A stretch of 37,210 nucleotides of DNA from Gammaproteobacteria bacterium (lineage in GTDB: Bacteria; Pseudomonadota; Gammaproteobacteria; Ga0077536), in contig JADLEV010000005.1 of the NCBI GenBank assembly GCA_020845935.1, forward strand, positions 1-37,210, written 5' to 3'. Every line of letters begins with the position of its first letter. Positions within the stretch are counted from its first letter, which is position 1. Positions 37,049 to 37,210 of this stretch are shown piece by piece. The translations under genes and the position numbers were made by a program. The notes under the pieces are model-generated. The model was not told the DNA's origin. It was given only the letters and a program-made list of their open reading frames with translations, and made no database searches.

Positions 37049-37210
37049 ACGACGCGCGGCTCGATCAGCATCGTACCCATCCGCAACGGCTACAGACGCA
37101 GGTAAAACAAAATCTAATCATGGGTGCGGTTTTGACCCCCGATGCAGGGACCTGGGTGAATCGAATTCGACGGCACAATCCGCAGATCGGATTTGAAGAA
37201 TAGTGATGTC

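Noticed and set aside
37161-37170. TCGAATTCGA palindrome near the window end
   Set aside because: Only 10 bp and no partner sites or gene context visible; expected by chance.

Overview
The window is a dense, high-GC exopolysaccharide locus of the exosortase A (XrtA/EpsH, PEP-CTERM-associated) type. Calls are by eye from the supplied translations and nucleotide sequence; no database search was run. A + strand block (3..20895) reads: truncated Wzz-like chain-length protein, BY-type tyrosine kinase with a Tyr-rich tail, outer-membrane beta-barrel-like protein, AAA ATPase, DUF3473-type polysaccharide deacetylase, FemAB-like protein, glycosyltransferase, exosortase A with a fused EpsI-like domain, glycosyltransferase, asparagine-synthase-type amidotransferase, glycosyltransferase, sulfotransferase-like protein, CapK-like adenylate ligase, O-antigen-ligase-like polytopic protein, second sulfotransferase, glycosyltransferase, acyltransferase-3 protein and a small exported protein. 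A convergent - strand block (20953..31038) encodes a flippase, a membrane-anchored alkaline-phosphatase/sulfatase-fold protein, four GT2 glycosyltransferases, a sulfotransferase, a CE4 deacetylase and a sulfotransferase/NKWYS-like protein. A divergent + block (31244..35823) carries a GNAT-like protein, an AMP-forming ligase, an acyl carrier protein, a DUF2334-like deacetylase and another sulfotransferase. The last gene (35852..37048, -) is a divergent deacetylase-like membrane protein. The best candidates for something under-described are the GNAT + ligase + ACP + deacetylase cassette, the sulfatase-fold protein with Thr at the usual Cys/Ser nucleophile position, the ESDDWG deacetylase-like protein, and intergenic structures (a 19-bp palindrome whose half-site recurs near the divergent promoter region, and a 36-nt hairpin after the ACP gene). 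No CRISPR, tRNA, rRNA or transposase was recognised.
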